This document shows positions 60,579 through 64,000 of a stretch of DNA of 64,000 bases, piece by piece. A model generated the notes under the pieces. It had not been told where the DNA came from. It did no database searches and saw only the letters and a list, made by a program, of their open reading frames with translations. The stretch comes from Thaumasiovibrio sp047250365. Lineage in GTDB: Bacteria > Pseudomonadota > Gammaproteobacteria > Enterobacterales > Vibrionaceae. The stretch lies in NCBI RefSeq assembly GCF_047250365.1, contig NZ_JBLBVL010000002.1:310001-374000 (forward strand). Reading direction: 5' to 3'. The position numbers were made by a program, and so were the translations under genes. The stretch's first letter is position 1, and every line of letters starts with the position of its first letter.

Positions 60579-63230
60579 TTATGCGTATAGTGGGTTTAGT
60601 TTGCCCGCATCAATGCCAAATTTGTCAATTGCCTCTGCAATCGCCGCCTTCTCTATCTTGCCCTGCTTTGCCAACTCAGTTAGCGCTGCCACCACGACAT
60701 AGGCAGCATTCACCTCAAAGTGGCGCCTCAGATTATCGCGGCTGTCAGAACGGCCAAAGCCATCTGTCCCTAATACTTTAAACGACGATGTCGGTAAGAA
60801 GGCGCGAACCTGCTCGGCATAATTCTTCATGTAATCGGTCGCGGCAATCGTCGGCTCACTGCCTAGCACGGTCGCCACATACGGCACTTTCGGTTCCGCT
60901 TCTGGGTGTAACATATTAAAGCGCTCAACATCCTGACCGTCACGGGTCAACTCATTAAACGATGTCACCGAGAAGACATCAGATGCGATGCCGTAATCAT
61001 CACTGAGAATCTGCGCCGCTTTACGTACTTCATTCATGATGGTGCCGGAGCTCAATAACTGCACCTTGCCGTTAGCACCCGCATAACTCTCCAGTTGATA
61101 GATCCCCTTACGGATCCCCTCTTCTGCCCCTTGTGGCATTGCCGGCATTGCATAGTTTTCATTCATCAAGGTCAGATAGTAGAAAACATTTTCTTGCTCG
61201 CCATACATACGACGAATACCGTCTTGCATGATCACCGCCACTTCATAAGCAAACGTCGGATCATAAGAGATACAGTTCGGAATCGTGTTCGCCATAACAT
61301 GGCTATGGCCGTCTTCATGCTGCAACCCTTCGCCGTTAAGGGTCGTTCGTCCAGCGGTTGCGCCCAGTAAGAAACCGCGCGCCTGTTGATCGCCGGCCAT
61401 CCACGCCATATCTCCAACGCGCTGGAAGCCAAACATGGAATAGTAGATATAGAAAGGGATCATCGGGAGATCATTGGTGCTGTAGGAGGTTGCCGCTGCC
61501 ACCCAAGATGACATCGCACCCAACTCATTGATCCCTTCTTGCAATACCTGACCCGATGTCGCTTCTTTATAGTATGAAACGATATCGCGATCCTGCGGGG
61601 TATAGTTCTGCCCGTGTGGGTTGTAAATACCTATCTGGCGGAACAAGCCCTCCATACCAAACGTTCGCGCTTCATCAGCAATAATCGGTACAATATTGGC
61701 GCCGATATTTTTGTTCTTCAGCAAGGTATTCAAGGCACGCACATACGCCATGGTGGTTGAGATATCGCGTTTCTGCTCTTCAAGCAGAGCGCCAAACTCA
61801 TCCAGTTGCGGCGGGATAAACTCACCGGTAAATGCCGGTAACCGTTGCGGTGTATACCCCAGCAACGATTTGCGTCGTGCATGCAAGTACTCATACTCCG
61901 CGCTACCCGGCTCTAAGGTCAGGTAAGGCAAATTCACTAGGTCTGAGTCGAGGACTAAATCTTGTAATCCAAGACGATCCCGCAAGTGCTCGACATGGGT
62001 CATGTCCATCTTTTTCACCTGATGGGCAATATTCTTGCCTTCTGCGGCTTCGCCCATGCCGTAGCCTTTGACCGTTTTTGCCAGTATTACTGTCGGCTTA
62101 CCCGCTGTTTGTTGCGCGTTCTTAAAGGCGGCGTACACTTTGGATGACTCGTGCCCGCCCCGCTTCAGTGCAAAGATCTCAGCATCGGTCATATCAGCAA
62201 CTAACGCCGCTGTCTCTGGGTACTTACCAAAGAAATGTTCGCGCACATAAGCGCCATCTTTCGACTTGAAGGTTTGATAGTCACCATCGACAGTTTCATT
62301 CATTAACTGCAGTAGCTTGCCGGTGGTATCTTTGGCTAACAGGGTATCCCAGCCATTACCCCACACCACTTTGACCACGTTCCAGCCTGCCCCTTTAAAC
62401 AGACCTTCCAGCTCCTGAATAATTTTGCCGTTGCCCATCACCGGCCCATCGAGGCGCTGCAAGTTACAGTTAATTAAGAAGCAGAGGTTATCGAGCTTTT
62501 CTCGTGCGGCAAAAGAGATCGCACCGCGCGATTCCGGCTCATCCATTTCACCGTCGCCCAAGAAGGCATACACACGCTGTGCCGAGGTATCTTTCATTCC
62601 TCGACCATGTAGATATTTTAGAAAACGCGCCTGATAGATAGCAGAGATTGGCCCTAAGCCCATTGAAACCGTTGGAAACTGCCAAAACTCCGGCATCAGT
62701 TTCGGGTGCGGGTATGAGGATAAGCCTTTTCCGTCGACTTCCTGACGAAAGTTATCCAGCTGTGCAGCGCTAAGACGCCCTTCGACAAAGGCGCGAGCAT
62801 AGATACCCGGCGCGATATGGCCTTGGTAGTAGACTAAGTCACCACCATCGACCTCATTCGGGGCACGGAAAAAATGGTTAAAGCACACCTCATAGAACGC
62901 CGCTGAAGACTGAAAAGAGGCCATATGCCCACCCAGCTCCAAATTCTTTTTTGAGGCACGCAATACGATCATGATCGCATTCCAGCGAATAATAGAGCGA
63001 ATACGACGCTCTAAGGTGACATCGCCTGGGTAGACTGGTTCTTGAGTCACCGGAATGGTATTGACATAGTTCGTGGTGATCCCAGTTGGCATATCCACCC
63101 CATCAAGGCGGGCTTTATCTAGTACCTGCTCGAGAAGATACTGAGCGCGTTCTACGCCCTCTTCGCGAACAACCGACTCTAAGGCTTCAAGCCACTCCTG
63201 AGTCTCTACGACATCTACGTCATTGTTCAT
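60579..63230 (-). CDS. aceE: Pyruvate dehydrogenase E1 component
   Basis: E1 decarboxylates pyruvate with thiamine diphosphate and acetylates the lipoyl groups of AceF. It is the homodimeric type (883 residues; 887 in E. coli). The ThDP motif GDGEMDEPESRGAISFAAREKLDNLCFLINCN begins near residue 230 (key residues GDG...N), and HTHC-region and C-terminal transketolase-like folds follow. The ATG has AAGGAT upstream. It lies 67 nt after pdhR and 12 nt before aceF. Confidence 0.97.
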   Translation of the reverse strand: MNNDVDVVETQEWLEALESVVREEGVERAQYLLEQVLDKARLDGVDMPTGITTNYVNTIPVTQEPVYPGDVTLERRIRSIIRWNAIMIVLRASKKNLELGGHMASFQSSAAFYEVCFNHFFRAPNEVDGGDLVYYQGHIAPGIYARAFVEGRLSAAQLDNFRQEVDGKGLSSYPHPKLMPEFWQFPTVSMGLGPISAIYQARFLKYLHGRGMKDTSAQRVYAFLGDGEMDEPESRGAISFAAREKLDNLCFLINCNLQRLDGPVMGNGKIIQELEGLFKGAGWNVVKVVWGNGWDTLLAKDTTGKLLQLMNETVDGDYQTFKSKDGAYVREHFFGKYPETAALVADMTDAEIFALKRGGHESSKVYAAFKNAQQTAGKPTVILAKTVKGYGMGEAAEGKNIAHQVKKMDMTHVEHLRDRLGLQDLVLDSDLVNLPYLTLEPGSAEYEYLHARRKSLLGYTPQRLPAFTGEFIPPQLDEFGALLEEQKRDISTTMAYVRALNTLLKNKNIGANIVPIIADEARTFGMEGLFRQIGIYNPHGQNYTPQDRDIVSYYKEATSGQVLQEGINELGAMSSWVAAATSYSTNDLPMIPFYIYYSMFGFQRVGDMAWMAGDQQARGFLLGATAGRTTLNGEGLQHEDGHSHVMANTIPNCISYDPTFAYEVAVIMQDGIRRMYGEQENVFYYLTLMNENYAMPAMPQGAEEGIRKGIYQLESYAGANGKVQLLSSGTIMNEVRKAAQILSDDYGIASDVFSVTSFNELTRDGQDVERFNMLHPEAEPKVPYVATVLGSEPTIAATDYMKNYAEQVRAFLPTSSFKVLGTDGFGRSDSRDNLRRHFEVNAAYVVVAALTELAKQGKIEKAAIAEAIDKFGIDAGKLNPLYA

Positions 63231-63297
63231 GATTTATCCTTTTGTTATTTGACTTTACAAACACATCATAAAAAGCAGTCAGATCAGCGTTATGCAT

Positions 63298-64000
63298 TTA
63301 ATCTGAGCTCGCCATGCGCTGTTGAGAGCGACGTAAAGAGCGCTCTAAACGGCCCTCTTCTTTCGTTGACTCCAACATCGTTTCCTCAATATAGGTTAAG
63401 TGCAACTGAGCTGCATCACGCGCCGCAGTGGGCTGACGAGACAAGATCGCCGCGACAATGTCCGCCCGGTGCCGACGGATCTTCTCCATCGTTCCTTGAT
63501 GACGATAAAGCAGTTCTAAATTCTGAATTATATTGTTTGCCAATAAGCCGCTGAGGCTACGCACGATATGTAACAACACCAGATTGTGCGCGGCTTCCGC
63601 CACCGCGACCAAGTATTGCGTCACCGCACTAGCTTCTTGCTGAAGATCTCCGCGTTGCTGAGCTTCGCTAATAGTGTGATGGCAGTCTTTAATGCGTTGA
63701 AAGTCGGCATCATTCCCACGCAGGGCGGCAAAATAGGATGCAAGCCCCTCTAAGGCATAACGGGCCTCAATAATATCGAACTGGGTGTCTGGGTGTTGAG
63801 AGAGCAGTTGGAGCAGCGAATCAGAAAAATCTTGTCCAATCGCCTCAGAAACAAACGTACCACCACCTTGACGGCGTAGTAGCAGCTTTTTCGCTTCCAA
63901 GCGTTGAATCGCTTCACGTACCGATGGGCGGGAAACCCCAAACTGCTTGGCCAGTTCACGCTCTGGTGGTAACTGCTCTCCAGCGGCCAATGTTCCTTCC
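63298..64000 (-). CDS. pdhR: Pyruvate dehydrogenase complex repressor PdhR (partial, 5' end outside)
   Basis: A GntR/FadR-type repressor that releases DNA on binding pyruvate and controls the pdh operon. The winged-helix part (LPPERELAKQFGVSRPSVRE, IQRLEAKKLLLRRQGGGTFV) and the all-helical FCD domain with metal/pyruvate-binding region (EARYALEGLASYFAALRG) are visible. Comparison with E. coli PdhR suggests about 25 N-terminal residues lie beyond the window; the frame stays open to the edge. It is first in pdhR-aceE-aceF-lpdA. Its operator should lie upstream of the window. Confidence 0.96.
   Translation of the reverse strand, partial: EGTLAAGEQLPPERELAKQFGVSRPSVREAIQRLEAKKLLLRRQGGGTFVSEAIGQDFSDSLLQLLSQHPDTQFDIIEARYALEGLASYFAALRGNDADFQRIKDCHHTISEAQQRGDLQQEASAVTQYLVAVAEAAHNLVLLHIVRSLSGLLANNIIQNLELLYRHQGTMEKIRRHRADIVAAILSRQPTAARDAAQLHLTYIEETMLESTKEEGRLERSLRRSQQRMASSD

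Noticed and set aside
1..64000. tRNA, rRNA, CRISPR, insertion sequences, prophage or defence islands
   Set aside because: Nothing supporting any of these was seen on reading both strands; gene order is core-chromosome throughout. No covariance-model search could be run.

Overview
The window is ordinary chromosome from a gammaproteobacterium of the family Vibrionaceae. Family-level evidence: a HapR/LuxR-type quorum-sensing master regulator beside hpt, an HlyU-type ArsR regulator beside rpsT, a NptA-type Na+/phosphate cotransporter beside nhaA, and E. coli/Vibrio-like order in most blocks. Several Na+-coupled or probably Na+-coupled transporters (NhaA, NptA, BrnQ, a DAACS carrier) fit a marine or halophilic life. 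Salinivibrio or a related genus is a guess from general feel, not a demonstrated assignment. I saw no rRNA, tRNA, CRISPR array, prophage, integron or insertion sequence.

Layout. 1-6.5 kb: the 3' end of dacB, then carAB (pyrimidine/arginine precursor) and dapB (lysine), with a ~480-bp regulatory gap holding a strong sigma70 promoter and a tandem ArgR box pair. 6.5-14.2 kb: murJ and then ribF-ileS-lspA-fkpB-ispH on the minus strand. 14.2-18.7 kb: rpsT (TTG start), hlyU, nhaR, nhaA and divergent nptA with Pho-box-like repeats. 18.8-25.5 kb: rppH-ptsP-TSUP-lgt-thyA on the minus strand and divergent mutH, separated by a 650-bp AT-rich gap rich in DnaA boxes and GATC sites. 25.6-30.1 kb: tas, an exported serine hydrolase, a DUF1127 small protein with an unusual leader, and a dicarboxylate/glutamate symporter. 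30.5-37.5 kb: xerD-dsbC-recJ-prfB-lysS (prfB with its programmed +1 frameshift) and divergent fldB. 37.6-41.4 kb: brnQ, trmN6, srmB. 41.4-45.4 kb: yadGH, can, hpt and the HapR/LuxR homologue. 45.4-50.9 kb: Fur-type fbpABC iron uptake and sigma54-type glnK-amtB ammonium uptake. 51-54.5 kb: yacL, a shrunken cdaR remnant and acnB. 54.7-64 kb: a patatin/Omp85 fusion (type Vd-like) and the pyruvate dehydrogenase operon pdhR-aceE-aceF-lpdA, with pdhR running off the end.

How it fits together: these are mainly housekeeping functions (translation, cell-wall lipoprotein and lipid II export, central carbon entry to the TCA cycle, nucleotide synthesis), with nutrient-responsive uptake systems whose operators can be read directly: ArgR at carAB, Fur at fbpABC, NtrC/sigma54 at glnK-amtB, and possibly PhoB at nptA. 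Start codons were re-evaluated against ribosome-binding sites and family N-termini; several genes use TTG or GTG.

I found no convincing undescribed multi-gene system. The items most worth a second look are the DnaA-box/GATC-rich gap upstream of mutH, the internally deleted cdaR remnant, the putative Qrr sRNA target over the ribosome-binding site of the HapR/LuxR homologue, and a 30-codon ORF with palindromes ahead of the DUF1127 gene.
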